A DNA stretch of 64,000 bases from Flavobacterium panacagri (GTDB lineage Bacteria; Bacteroidota; Bacteroidia; Flavobacteriales; Flavobacteriaceae), in NCBI RefSeq assembly GCF_030378165.1, contig NZ_CP119766.1, positions 4,588,001 to 4,652,000 of the forward strand. The letters run 5' to 3'. The position numbers and the translations under genes were made by a program. Position 1 is the stretch's first letter; each line of letters starts with the position of its first letter. The notes under the pieces are model-generated. The model saw only the letters and a list, made by a program, of their open reading frames with translations. It made no database searches and had not been told where the DNA came from. Positions 16,962 to 25,815 of the stretch are shown piece after piece.

Positions 16962-17969
16962 CTATTTTATACTCTTTATTTGTATTACAACTTTACCTTT
17001 CGCGCGGCCGCTTGCTACATATTGCAAGGCCTCATTAGTCTGCTCAAAAGCAAATACTTTATCTACTACTGGCTTAATAATTTCATTTTCAATAAGTTTT
17101 GTAATTTCCTGCAGCTGGCTTCCTTCGGCTCTCATAAATAGGAAACTAAAGTTCACATGCTTCTTTTTAGCCTTATTTCTTACACCAAAACTGAGCAGAG
17201 ACATAATTATTTTGAAATACCACGGCAATCCTATTTCTTTTGCAAATTCAGGTGTTGGCGGTCCTGAAATAGAGATTATCTTTCCGTGAGGTTTTAAAAC
17301 GTTTAATGATTTTTCAAGTGTTTTTTGATCCTGGCTGTTTATCACCACATCACAATCTTTAAGTATGTGCTCAAAATCATTCGTTTTGTAATCGATAAGT
17401 ATATCAGCTCCAAGGTTTTTCAGCAGTTCAAAACTTTTTGTACTGGCTGTAGTGGCAACAACTGCGCCTAAGTATTTTGCCAGTTGTATCGCTATAGTTC
17501 CAACACCTCCTGAACCTGCCTGTATAAATACTTTCTGACCCTTTTTCAAACCCGAAAGCTCTACCAATGCCTGCCATGCTGTTAATGCAACCAATGGAAT
17601 AGAAGCTGCCTGGTTCATAGAAATGTTTTTGGGTTTAAATGCCACATCTTTTTCATTTACGGCAATATACTCAGCAAAGGTTCCTATATGGTAATCCGCA
17701 GGGCGGGAATATACCTGGTCTCCCACTTTAAATTTCCTGACGTTTTTACCTACTTGGGTAATAATTCCTGCCACATCATGCCCCAGAATCATAGGCAGTT
17801 TATAAGGAAGCATCAATTTAAACTCTCCTGTTTTAATTTTCGAATCCAAAAGATTAACACCTGCCGCATAGACTTCAATTAAAACATCATTATTACCCAC
17901 AACTGGATTTGCAACATCTGCAAGCTGAAGACCTCCTTTAGTATATTTATTTATGATAAATGCTTTCAT
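16962..17969 (-). CDS. Zinc-independent medium-chain dehydrogenase/quinone oxidoreductase
   Basis: 335 residues. G-H-D-V-A-G (63-68) closes the catalytic GroES-like domain, and A-G-S-G-G-V-G (151-157) is the NADP-binding loop. The structural zinc cysteine cluster of true alcohol dehydrogenases is absent, pointing to the quinone-oxidoreductase/enoyl-reductase branch that reduces electrophilic enones or quinones with NADPH. It is one base downstream of the SDR stop, so translationally coupled. Third gene of an operon 19437 to 16962. Confidence 0.92.
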   Translation of the reverse strand: MKAFIINKYTKGGLQLADVANPVVGNNDVLIEVYAAGVNLLDSKIKTGEFKLMLPYKLPMILGHDVAGIITQVGKNVRKFKVGDQVYSRPADYHIGTFAEYIAVNEKDVAFKPKNISMNQAASIPLVALTAWQALVELSGLKKGQKVFIQAGSGGVGTIAIQLAKYLGAVVATTASTKSFELLKNLGADILIDYKTNDFEHILKDCDVVINSQDQKTLEKSLNVLKPHGKIISISGPPTPEFAKEIGLPWYFKIIMSLLSFGVRNKAKKKHVNFSFLFMRAEGSQLQEITKLIENEIIKPVVDKVFAFEQTNEALQYVASGRAKGKVVIQIKSIK

Positions 17970-17970
17970 A

Positions 17971-18738
17971 TTAATTTTTTAAAAGTTGATAGCTCTTTTT
18001 CGGGTTAATTAATTTATAGGCAGTTTTTGGGAAAAATCTGTTAATTAGATTAAACAGTTTCGCATCCCCTACGCGTATGGTATAATTTTCCTTTTGCAGT
18101 CCGTCTACAAGTCCTTTTACCATTTCTTGAACCGATATTTTTTTATCTTTCCGATCTGCGGTCATTTCTGTAGCAACAAGCGGCGGGATCAGTTCAAATA
18201 TTTTTACATTACTTCCAATTATCTTCAAGTGCTCACGAAGTGACACCGTATAGAAAGCCAGTGCTGTTTTAGAAGAAGAATATGTAGCTTCAATTAATGA
18301 CGGAGCCTGACTCAATATTGATGTTGTGTTTATTATCGCTGAATCTTTTCTTGATTGCAGCATGTCCATAAACAGGTTGTTAAGTCTTATAACCCCAATA
18401 TAATTAACTTCCATTTCGTAAGCTGCACCATCAATATGTTTGTCATTTGGGATACCTAAATTAGATGGCGGTACAAGTACGGCGGCATTATTATATAGAA
18501 TATCAATACCGCCCAATTCTTTTACTTTATTAAAAAGAAATTTTGCATCTTCTTTATTTGCCGCATCGCTTTGTATTGCTGTGATCGCAGGATATGCTTT
18601 TTTAGCGGCATCCAATTTGGCTTGATTTCTTCCCGTAATGATTACTTTAGCACCAATTGCCAAAAACTGTTTTGCCGCTTCAAACCCAATACCAGAAGCT
18701 CCTCCGGTAATCAATATCGTTTTGCCTTTTATGTTCAT
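17971..18738 (-). CDS. SDR-family oxidoreductase
   Basis: 255 residues with T-G-G-A-S-G-I-G (11-18), Y-N-N-A and catalytic Y-S-S-S-K. The C-terminus R-F-F-P-K-T-A-Y-K-L-I-N-P is shared with the SDR at 44235, and the two proteins look like close paralogues throughout. This suggests a DltE-like SDR subgroup; the substrate is unknown. It lies 6 bp from the upstream SDR and one base from the downstream dehydrogenase, so all three are one transcription unit. Confidence 0.92.
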   Translation of the reverse strand: MNIKGKTILITGGASGIGFEAAKQFLAIGAKVIITGRNQAKLDAAKKAYPAITAIQSDAANKEDAKFLFNKVKELGGIDILYNNAAVLVPPSNLGIPNDKHIDGAAYEMEVNYIGVIRLNNLFMDMLQSRKDSAIINTTSILSQAPSLIEATYSSSKTALAFYTVSLREHLKIIGSNVKIFELIPPLVATEMTADRKDKKISVQEMVKGLVDGLQKENYTIRVGDAKLFNLINRFFPKTAYKLINPKKSYQLLKN

Positions 18739-18744
18739 AATGCT

Positions 18745-19437
18745 TTATTTAAAGAATTGTTTAGAATCACCTACCAGAACATCAATCTGATTTTTTTCAA
18801 GAGCTAAAAACAATTCATCTGCAACTTCATCTGGCGAAATACCGTTTGCTCCTCCTATCTCAGCTGAAAATTCAGTATTTACTAATGGCGGATAGACTTC
18901 ATAGATTTGAAGATTTTTCTCTTCTTCATAAGTAGATCGCAGTGCGACAGTATAACTGTGCAATGCCGCTTTGGTTGCTCCATAAGTTGGAAGTAATTTA
19001 TGGCTTCCAAATACGGCAATAGAAGAAATGTTAACAACCGCAGATTCTGTTTTTTGCAATAAGTGCGGTAATAAAAGCTCAGTGAAATGAATTACACTAA
19101 AATAATTGGTATTCATTTCTATAGCAGCTTTTTCGTGAGCATTTAAAGTTTCATTCAAAAGATAACTAAACGCTGCCCCAGCATTGTTAATGATTAAATT
19201 TAATTCTGGGTAATCTTCTTTTAATTGTTTTGCAATTCGAATTCTATCGGCTTCTAGAGATAAATCGCCTTGTATAGCCGCTGCATTATCCAATTGTTTT
19301 AAAGCATTTTGCAGACGTTCTTCACTGCGTCCATTAATTATTATTTTATTGCCTGACTTGCTTAATTTTTTGGCAATTGCCAATCCTATTCCGGCACTTC
19401 CGCCGCTTATGAATATTGTATTCCCTGTTGTTTTCAT
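18745..19437 (-). CDS. SDR-family oxidoreductase, first gene of operon
   Basis: 230 residues, slightly short for the family. The cofactor loop reads S-G-G-S-A-G-I-G (11-18) with serine in place of the usual threonine, then N-N-A-G-A-A and the catalytic Y-G-A-T-K. The C-terminus is cut close after the fold. Two copies of ACTTTTT(A/G)GTATATT sit 60-100 bp upstream and match a repeat in front of the TetR gene, so repression by that regulator is likely. It is followed after 6 bp by a second SDR. Confidence 0.9.
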   Translation of the reverse strand: MKTTGNTIFISGGSAGIGLAIAKKLSKSGNKIIINGRSEERLQNALKQLDNAAAIQGDLSLEADRIRIAKQLKEDYPELNLIINNAGAAFSYLLNETLNAHEKAAIEMNTNYFSVIHFTELLLPHLLQKTESAVVNISSIAVFGSHKLLPTYGATKAALHSYTVALRSTYEEEKNLQIYEVYPPLVNTEFSAEIGGANGISPDEVADELFLALEKNQIDVLVGDSKQFFK

Positions 19438-19500
19438 TTTTATTTCTATTTAAATTATTTTTTATTCTTTAGTTATCAAATTAATAAATTCTATTTTTAG

Positions 19501-19540
19501 ACTTTTTAGTATATTTTAAAATAAACTTTTTGGTATATTT
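19501..19540. promoter_or_regulatory. Two tandem TetR-operator-like sites
   Basis: ACTTTTTAGTATATTTT (19501-19517) and ACTTTTTGGTATATTT (19525-19540) are direct repeats 24 bp apart upstream of the SDR operon. The same 15-base core is present inverted at 20167-20181 in front of the TetR gene. Shared only between these two promoters on my reading. Confidence 0.6.
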
Positions 19541-19555
19541 TTAATCAAAAAAAAA

Positions 19556-20146
19556 TTATAAGACGTATTGTTCTAATTCAGATTTTAGGCTTTTCACAAG
19601 TCCCTGCATTGGTTTTGCTGTCCCCATAACTCTGCACATTACAATACCGCCTTCAACTGAAGCCGTGAATTTAAATGCAAAGACCGCAGGATCAAGTTTA
19701 CTTGAAAATTCACCCGTATTGATTCCTTCCTGCAGCAGAGCCGTTAATTCCTGCTGGCCGCTCTTAAATACTTTGGCTACTTTTTCTTTTATAAGAGGAT
19801 AATTGTCATCTGCTTCTACTGCTGTATTAAATATAGGGCAACCTCCAGAAATATAAGTATCAATTGGGTTCTTGTAGAAATCTAAAAATGCAAACACTTT
19901 ACCTTTTATTGTTTTGGCTTGATAGACTGCCGCTCTGATTCTGTCCGAAACCATTTTTAAAGATAAATCTATAACCTGCTCAGATAAATCTTCTTTATTT
20001 TCAAAATGACCGTAAAGACATCCTTTTGTTAGTTTTGTAGCTTCGAGAACATCATCAATATTCACTCCCGATATCCCCTTTTCATTATAAAGCGGTACCG
20101 CAGTTTCAAGTATAAATTGTTTAGTTCTTTCAGCTTTACTAAGCAT
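19556..20146 (-). CDS. TetR/AcrR-family transcriptional repressor
   Basis: 196 residues. The N-terminal HTH covers about residues 10-55: F-I-L-E-T-A-V-P-L-Y-N-E-K-G, then V-N-I-D-D-V-L-E-A-T-K-L-T-K-G-C-L-Y-G-H-F. The rest is the helical ligand/dimer domain of the TetR_C group, ending in K-S-E-L-E-Q-Y-V-L. It lies directly upstream of the SDR-SDR-dehydrogenase operon, same strand, separated by 118 bp holding two operator-like repeats. The natural reading is a repressor of itself and of that operon, relieved by a small electrophile or xenobiotic. Confidence 0.92.
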   Translation of the reverse strand: MLSKAERTKQFILETAVPLYNEKGISGVNIDDVLEATKLTKGCLYGHFENKEDLSEQVIDLSLKMVSDRIRAAVYQAKTIKGKVFAFLDFYKNPIDTYISGGCPIFNTAVEADDNYPLIKEKVAKVFKSGQQELTALLQEGINTGEFSSKLDPAVFAFKFTASVEGGIVMCRVMGTAKPMQGLVKSLKSELEQYVL

Positions 20147-20166
20147 TGTAAATTAATTAGGGTACA

Positions 20167-20186
20167 AATATACTAAAAAGTATATT
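20167..20186. promoter_or_regulatory. Operator-like palindrome at the TetR promoter
   Basis: AATATAC (20167-20173) and GTATATT (20180-20186) are perfect inverted arms round TAAAAA, 21 bp upstream of the TetR start. Reverse-complemented, it contains the ACTTTTTAGTATATT core found twice before the SDR operon. Confidence 0.6.
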
Positions 20187-20448
20187 TTAAAAATTAAAAT
20201 TAACACTAATTTAATTTTTATAAAATGTCAGCATAAGAAAATAAACGATTCAATTATGGGGAAATTAATTCAGCCGTTTCCAACTGTCAGAAAATAATAA
20301 TTTTTCAGCCAGTATGGTTTCTCTTCTTTGATTGACCATTTTTATCCGCTATTTTAGCAATGTATTAGCTGATGAATATTCCAGCTATATACCAATTTTT
20401 AAAATAATTAATGACATTAAGACAATGCTCTATAGCATGGATAAGAAA

Positions 20449-21684
20449 ATGGATACTAAAAAAGGATTTACTACCACAATATTACACTCAGACCGGCTAT
20501 TAAAACCGGAATTTGGCGCATTACACCAACCTGTACATACTGCTGTGACCTGGGGTTATGAAGATGTGAATGGACTAATTGATGTTTTTCAGAATAAAAC
20601 AAAAGGATATGCTTATTCAAGACAGGGCAATCCAACAGTAGCTGCTTTAGAGCACAAATTAACACAAATGGAAAATGGAATGTCTACTGTAGCCTTCTCT
20701 ACTGGTATGGCTGCCATCACAGCCACAATTGTATCACTTTTAAAAAAGGATGATCATATCATTGCAAGTTCTTACTTATTTGGGAATTCACGAAGTATTA
20801 TGCAGACTCTTAGTGAAATTGGCGTTCAAATATCTTATGTAGATGCTACCAGTGTAGAGAACATCCAAAAAGAGCATACATCAAATACAAAAATGGTATT
20901 TGTGGAAACGATTGCAAATCCTGCTACCCAGATAGCCCAGCTCGATGAAATTGGTAATTTCTGTTCCGAAAATAAAATCATTTACGTTGTAGATAACACG
21001 ATGACTTCGCCTTATCTTTTTAAACCCATTAATGTTAAAGCGAGTCTTGTTATTAACTCTTTAACTAAATACATAGGCGGTCATGGCAATGCACTCGGCG
21101 GCAGTGTTACAGATACAGGTTTGTATGATTGGGCTGGTTTCCCAAACATTGCAGCAATTTTACGCGGCCAGATTAAACCTGAGATGCTTGGTATTACCCA
21201 GATCAGAAAAAGAGGATTACGTGATGGCGGAGGTACTTTATCTCCTGAAGCAGCACACAGCATTTCAGTAGGAGCCGAAACTTTAGCTTTAAGGCTGGAA
21301 AGAACTAGCAGCAATGCCTTACTGCTGGCAAATTTTCTTAATGAACATTTACTGGTAAAAAAAGTTAATTATCCTGGTTTAGCTGATCATCCGCAGCATA
21401 AAATCGCTTCGGAGCTTTTTAATGGATATGGCGGATTAATGAGTTTTGAATTAGATGATAAAATTGATGCCGTTACATTTCTAAATCGATTAAAAGTTGT
21501 TATTAAATCAAGTAACTTAGGCGATACCAGAAGTCTTGCCATTCCTGTAGCCAAGACTATTTTTCATGAACTTGGTGCTGATCGCAGAAAAGAAATGGGT
21601 ATTGAAGATTCGTTAATTCGATTGTCGGTTGGAATTGAAGACATCAACGATCTATTAGAAGACTTTACTCATGCATTTAACTGA
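20449..21684 (+). CDS. Cystathionine gamma-synthase family PLP enzyme
   Basis: 411 residues from M-D-T-K-K-G-F-T-T-T; in-frame ATGs at 20437 and further up are possible starts but add no family sequence. Typical Cys/Met-metabolism PLP enzyme: Y-S-R-Q-G-N-P-T near residue 57, S-T-G-M-A-A-I, V-D-N-T-M-T-S-P-Y and the PLP lysine at about 207 in S-L-T-K-Y-I-G-G-H-G. The family includes cystathionine gamma-synthase, O-acetylhomoserine sulfhydrylase and methionine gamma-lyase; the precise reaction cannot be fixed by eye. It is alone between convergent regulators and has its own terminator. Confidence 0.9.
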   Translation: MDTKKGFTTTILHSDRLLKPEFGALHQPVHTAVTWGYEDVNGLIDVFQNKTKGYAYSRQGNPTVAALEHKLTQMENGMSTVAFSTGMAAITATIVSLLKKDDHIIASSYLFGNSRSIMQTLSEIGVQISYVDATSVENIQKEHTSNTKMVFVETIANPATQIAQLDEIGNFCSENKIIYVVDNTMTSPYLFKPINVKASLVINSLTKYIGGHGNALGGSVTDTGLYDWAGFPNIAAILRGQIKPEMLGITQIRKRGLRDGGGTLSPEAAHSISVGAETLALRLERTSSNALLLANFLNEHLLVKKVNYPGLADHPQHKIASELFNGYGGLMSFELDDKIDAVTFLNRLKVVIKSSNLGDTRSLAIPVAKTIFHELGADRRKEMGIEDSLIRLSVGIEDINDLLEDFTHAFN

Positions 21685-21780
21685 TAATAAACCTTATAAT
21701 ATTTTAAATTTGATCAGTAAAAAATCATAAGCCCTCTCTAAGATTGAAAAGCTTAATTAATTTTATTCATTAAAAACTTC

Positions 21781-21820
21781 AAAGGGAAAGAGCGTTCAAT
21801 TGAATTCTCGTTCCCTTTTT
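21781..21820 (+). terminator. Terminator after the trans-sulfuration gene
   Basis: Outer arms AAAGGGAA and TTCCCTTT enclose further pairing round TTCAATTGAA, with a run of five Ts. It lies between two convergent genes and may serve both. Confidence 0.65.
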
Positions 21821-21828
21821 CATTGCAT

Positions 21829-22226
21829 CTATTTGGATTTACTTTCATTTCGTATTTTTTCTCTATGCTGTATCCCCCATTTTGTCATGGCTCCTACAAC
21901 TTCTTCTAAAGTCTGGCTGTAAGGAAGAAGTTCATATTCGATACTTACAGGATACCCCACTGCTACTTTTTTAAGCAGGAAACCGTTTTGCTCTAATTCT
22001 TTAAGCTCACTCGAAAGAACCCTTGCAGAAATACCTGTAACCTGTCTTTGAATTTCTGTAAATCTTTTATTTCCTCTGGCCATTGCAATAATAATCATCA
22101 ATTTCCATTTTCCTCCAATTGCATACAATGCATCAGAAACTGCCATAAGTACAGTATGGAAATAAATCAATTTTTAGCTTCTGTGGAAGAACAATTATTA
22201 AGAGGAAGATATATTTTTATTTTCAT
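21829..22226 (-). pseudogene. HxlR-family regulator with a frameshift near its N-terminus
   Basis: The main frame starts only at a TTG (22168-22170) and encodes the winged-helix domain: A-V-S-D-A-L-Y-A-I-G-G-K-W-K-L-M-I-I-I, R-F-T-E-I-Q and V-L-S-S-E-L-K-E-L-E. In the next frame upstream, ATG 22224-22226 reads M-K-I-K-I-Y-L-P-L-N-N-C-S-S-T-E-A-K-N and then hits TGA. This supplies exactly the missing N-terminus with the conserved cysteine. Adding one base at AAAAATTGA (about 22171) would join the two. It is either inactivated, missequenced, or translated from TTG without the cysteine. Confidence 0.75.
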
Positions 22227-22481
22227 CAAAATCAGCAGAAATAAGTATCAAATTTTGACATTAATAATCTCAAAACTATTATTTAATTTTGCTAAAAACT
22301 TACTTAAATTATCCATTTAAATACTAAGTTATGTAGTCTCATTTACAATTATATTAGTAGCTTCATTTATTGAATTAACGAAATCACATTTTTTAACGTT
22401 TTTTAACATTAAACCTTTACGATACATACAAACCTCTTCAAAATAAAAAACTAAACCAATTATCTTACAAATCAATCGAAA

Positions 22482-22536
22482 AATAAGCCAATTTCTTCAA
22501 ATCATCCAAAAATGATGTTGTAATTTGTCCTGTCCC
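22482..22536 (+). repeat. Dispersed repeat, copy C (right half only)
   Basis: It matches the right half of copies B and D: AATAAGCCAATTTCTTCAAA, then CATCCAAAAATGATGTTG and TAATTTGTCCTGTC. The left half is absent or unrecognisably changed. The hairpin module follows 15 bp on, as in copy B. Confidence 0.7.
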
Positions 22537-22550
22537 CGTCACTCAGCCAG

Positions 22551-22586
22551 ATGGCGCCAATTGAAGACAATTGGCGCCATTTTTTA
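22551..22586 (+). terminator. Terminator-like hairpin of the GGCGCC family, copy 3
   Basis: Perfect 13-bp arms ATGGCGCCAATTG and CAATTGGCGCCAT with loop AAGA, then seven Ts. Confidence 0.75.
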
Positions 22587-23049
22587 TTTAAGCTCAATAA
22601 ATACGCTGTCTTGGAATCATTTATGCATTTATTTTTATTCTTTAAAATAATAGTAAATTGCATCAGCGTATATATTTATATAAAAAATTGCGCAAATAGT
22701 TGATTTACCCTTCGATAACTTAACAGGATTCGAACATCAAAAAATATAGTAGAAATTAAGTATTCGTTAAATAGAAAATTAGCAAAATATTCAACATACG
22801 AATTTTAGACTCAAAGCTTTATTAATCAAAAAAATGCTATGTGGGTAACTAAAGATACCATCGTCTTCGTACTCAACTATTGTAAACTTGTTCATAAAAA
22901 TCTAAAAAAGAGAATGTTCTTGATTGTTGACAGAGGATTGGAATGATGAAATTTTCAGTCACGTAATATGCAGGAGAGATTTAATTAAAGTTACGCGATG
23001 AAACCCTCATTCAAATTCGACATCTTTACGCTGTCAAATGAGCAAGGTT

Positions 23050-23337
23050 TCATATTAGTCCCTGGTAATACTTCCTGTAGATTTCCTCTGCAGCCGGCGT
23101 GATATAATGCATAAAATCTTGATACTGCTTTTCGCTTCGAAGGACTAGCTCATGTACGGTTATAATTTCATTAAGCCGCCTGTTTGCCAGTATAACAAAT
23201 TCATCTATCTCAATCAGATGCTTATAAGTAGCCTGTTGCTTTTCAAAACCAGTTAGTCTGTCGAGTTTTATTCTCTTTTCATTGATTAGGTTTTCAAGTT
23301 CTTGGGTATATTCTTTTTTTATCAGCTCTTCTTTCAT
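23050..23337 (-). CDS. Unknown helical protein
   Basis: 95 residues, largely alpha-helical and charged: M-K-E-E-L-I-K-K-E-Y-T-Q-E-L-E-N-L-I-N-E-K-R, ending A-E-E-I-Y-R-K-Y-Y-Q-G-L-I. No signal, membrane helix or recognised domain. It lies 12 bp downstream of another small gene on the same strand, so the two are probably one operon. Partner or function unknown. Confidence 0.6.
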   Translation of the reverse strand: MKEELIKKEYTQELENLINEKRIKLDRLTGFEKQQATYKHLIEIDEFVILANRRLNEIITVHELVLRSEKQYQDFMHYITPAAEEIYRKYYQGLI

Positions 23338-23349
23338 GAATGCAATTTT

Positions 23350-23652
23350 TTAAAACTTCACATTTATATCATTACTGTCTGTGCTTATTTCTGGATTTTC
23401 CTTTTTGAGAAGCTCCGACAGCAGGTGGTTAATTTCAGATTCCTGCATGCTGTAATCCAGTTCCTGTTCTGTATTAAAATGGAATACCAGAAGCGAAGCT
23501 TGTTCAGCATTTTTATTATCCACAGCGGCCGCAGCACCTATATAGTTGAGTTCTAGCTGGCCAATGTGAAGCAGATCCATAACAAAATGGAGGTCTGTTT
23601 TCTCGGGAAGTATTAACTGCCCTGTTTTGAATATAATGGTGTGTTTATACAT
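23350..23652 (-). CDS. Unknown small protein, paired with 23050-23337
   Basis: 100 residues starting M-Y-K-H-T-I-I-F-K-T-G-Q-L-I-L-P-E-K-T-D. The pattern of short beta strands followed by an acidic C-terminal half (E-S-E-I-N-H-L-L-S-E-L-L-K-K-E-N) suggests a small soluble fold. No motif recognised. It is the first of a two-gene unit with the helical protein 12 bp downstream; the overlap-free tight spacing argues both are real. Confidence 0.6.
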   Translation of the reverse strand: MYKHTIIFKTGQLILPEKTDLHFVMDLLHIGQLELNYIGAAAAVDNKNAEQASLLVFHFNTEQELDYSMQESEINHLLSELLKKENPEISTDSNDINVKF

Positions 23653-23758
23653 TATTTCTTATTTAAATTTCAGTATTCTTCTGAATACTCTCTTACTAAT
23701 TTAAGACAATTAATCCATTAAAAATCTCCCAGCCTTAATTCTTTAATTCAAACTGTGA

Positions 23759-23997
23759 AAATTTGTAATTTGTGACGTGCCAGGAGAACTGATTCTATTT
23801 GGATCTGTTGGCGCTTTACATTATCATCTTACTTAAATAAAAACGGGCATTCGAAGGCAGGTTCTATATTGGAAAGTTTAGCCGTCACTATTATTGGCAT
23901 TGGACTTGCTAAATATAAGGACGTTATAAAATCTCAAATCGAAAGCGCCGCAGGGACTGAACAAGAACCAGTCGTATCTCAGTCCGACACATACTAA
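23759..23997 (+). pseudogene. Possible remnant of a small coding sequence
   Basis: One frame (23759-23836) reads C-D-V-P-G-E-L-I-L-F-G-S-V-G-A-L-H-Y-H-L before a stop. An adjacent frame then continues K-N-G-H-S-K-A-G-S-I-L-E-S-L-A-V-T-I-I-G-I-G-L-A and on to a stop at 23995-23997, with protein-like composition. There is no start codon for the first part. It looks like a frameshifted and 5'-truncated gene with hydrophobic segments; the family is not recognised. Low certainty. Confidence 0.25.
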
Positions 23998-24093
23998 CTA
24001 CATTGATGAAGCAGCCAAGCTGGTTATTAAAAGTATTGCGAGCTTATAAAAAACAAATTATCCCTTGATACTCGAGGGAAAAAAATGAGCAAG

Positions 24094-25815
24094 TTAATTT
24101 TGCAAAATATCTTTTACTATTCGCAGAGAAGCTGCTTCACAAAAATCCAGTCCGGAATAATCCGGATTTAAACCACCAATATAAGGCACGGCCATGATGT
24201 ATACATTTTTATTATAAGCGCCGTATTGGTCTATAATTTGAAAATTATCATTTATGGCTATTCCTGATACTTTAAGAAAAAAGTCTCCGTATTCATCTTG
24301 ATCTACCTTATCTGGATCTGCTGTAAATGCGGTATGACCTGCCTCAGATGATTTAAATTTTAAACGTGCTGGACTAATAGCTTTCTGCTCCAGCAGAGTA
24401 TTGAACGGAAAATCTTCATAGGATAAATGCGGCTGTCCGACACAATCTATAAATGTTTTGTAAAATACTGAACGATCATTACTGCCACTATCTTTAAAAT
24501 TGTAAAATACTCCTCCTCCATTCTGCGGTTCAACTGTGCTGTCATCTCCGACAGAAACCAGATCTAATATTCCAGCTTGATGAAGAGCCAATAATTCTTC
24601 ACATGATTTTTGGGGAACAAATGCAATTACTATGGAAATAAGAGGCATCAGCACTTTTTGAAGCCGCAGCATATCTTCTGCCGAAAAATATTTGGCAGGA
24701 TGATTCATTGCAAAACTCAAAACAGCCAGCATTTCTTTCCAATAAATAGATTCCTGCCTTTTAATAGATTTCTCAGCCTGCACATATTCGGCTTTTAGAA
24801 GCTGAAAAGGATCAAGACGTTCCCGCAGTTCCATCATATCAGCTACAAAATCTTCAATTGAAAAATCCTTGATCCGCTGATAAAATTCAGGATCTTTTGC
24901 GCGGAATATATCTTTGAAATCCTTTTCAAAAATAAAATCAAGCGATAAAAAACCATTATTACCTTTTCTGTGCTGCTCTATTTCTTCCTTAGTTAACAAA
25001 GAGTCATTCGAAAGATGTGAATCTTCTAAATGAAAACGAACCGCAGGAAGCATACCACTTCTGGAGTGCATCATTATTCTAAAATCAGCACTTTCAGGAT
25101 TTAATTTGAAATAAAGAGCATCGTCAGATCCTTTTTCAAATGAACCGTTATTTCTTGCCAGAGTTCTTATGGCATCAATAGCAGTTAAAGAAGAACCTTT
25201 TATTGCAATAGGATGATTAAAATGCTTTGCCAGTTTTACAGGTGGATATGGAGCATCATAATAGCCTGCAACTTTACCTTCATACCGAATTGGCCACTTG
25301 TGTCCAGTGCAGATAACAGCGTAGTCAAATTCATAAATACTTTCATTACTAGTTTCAACTTTTACCACTTCATTTTTTACGTCATAATTCACGTCAGTAA
25401 CTGTACTTTCAAAATGTACGGTAGTGCTAATCCCAGCTTCCGTTCCAGCTTTGCATAAAATGTCGAACTGTGCAGAAAGATAGCTCCCAAATAGCAGTCT
25501 CGGCACGACTTTGTATTCGTTAAATTGATCTGGTTTAATATTAAATGTTTTCAGTAAGTCCGCAGGTGCGTTATAGATCCACTCCGACATGGTAGATACA
25601 ATGTGCGGTACTTCATTATCGGATACATTAGTGATATGCTCCATACTGGAACCTTCGGTACTGTAAGGCATCCCTGAACCAAGCTCTTTTTTTCGCTCAA
25701 AAATTGTAATCTCAAAATCATTAGAGCCAGATTCTACCAATCGCTTATAAATAAAAAGCCCGCTCGGACCTCCTCCCAAAATTGCTATGCGTTTTTTAGT
25801 ATTTTTAATATCCAT
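24094..25815 (-). CDS. FAD/NAD(P)-binding oxidoreductase (NAD_binding_9 type)
   Basis: 573 residues. The N-terminal nucleotide-binding motif is I-A-I-L-G-G-G-P-S-G-L (10-20), followed by E-R-K-K-E-L-G-S-G-M-P-Y-S at the end of the second strand. The long middle region and the late A-V-P-Y-I-G-G-L-N-P-D-Y-S-G-L-D-F are typical of large single-chain FAD proteins of unknown substrate. No signal peptide. It stands alone with more than 500 bp upstream. I recognise the family but not the reaction. Confidence 0.85.
   Translation of the reverse strand: MDIKNTKKRIAILGGGPSGLFIYKRLVESGSNDFEITIFERKKELGSGMPYSTEGSSMEHITNVSDNEVPHIVSTMSEWIYNAPADLLKTFNIKPDQFNEYKVVPRLLFGSYLSAQFDILCKAGTEAGISTTVHFESTVTDVNYDVKNEVVKVETSNESIYEFDYAVICTGHKWPIRYEGKVAGYYDAPYPPVKLAKHFNHPIAIKGSSLTAIDAIRTLARNNGSFEKGSDDALYFKLNPESADFRIMMHSRSGMLPAVRFHLEDSHLSNDSLLTKEEIEQHRKGNNGFLSLDFIFEKDFKDIFRAKDPEFYQRIKDFSIEDFVADMMELRERLDPFQLLKAEYVQAEKSIKRQESIYWKEMLAVLSFAMNHPAKYFSAEDMLRLQKVLMPLISIVIAFVPQKSCEELLALHQAGILDLVSVGDDSTVEPQNGGGVFYNFKDSGSNDRSVFYKTFIDCVGQPHLSYEDFPFNTLLEQKAISPARLKFKSSEAGHTAFTADPDKVDQDEYGDFFLKVSGIAINDNFQIIDQYGAYNKNVYIMAVPYIGGLNPDYSGLDFCEAASLRIVKDILQN

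Larger units (their letters stand above)
22227..23049. other. Long gene-free region with partial repeat
   Basis: 823 bp. The notable pieces are a 34-bp stretch (22401-22434) that recurs at 26031-26064, the right half of the dispersed 116-bp repeat (22482-22536) and a GGCGCC-family hairpin (22551-22586). From 22590 to 23049 the sequence is AT-rich with nothing recognised. Confidence 0.5.
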
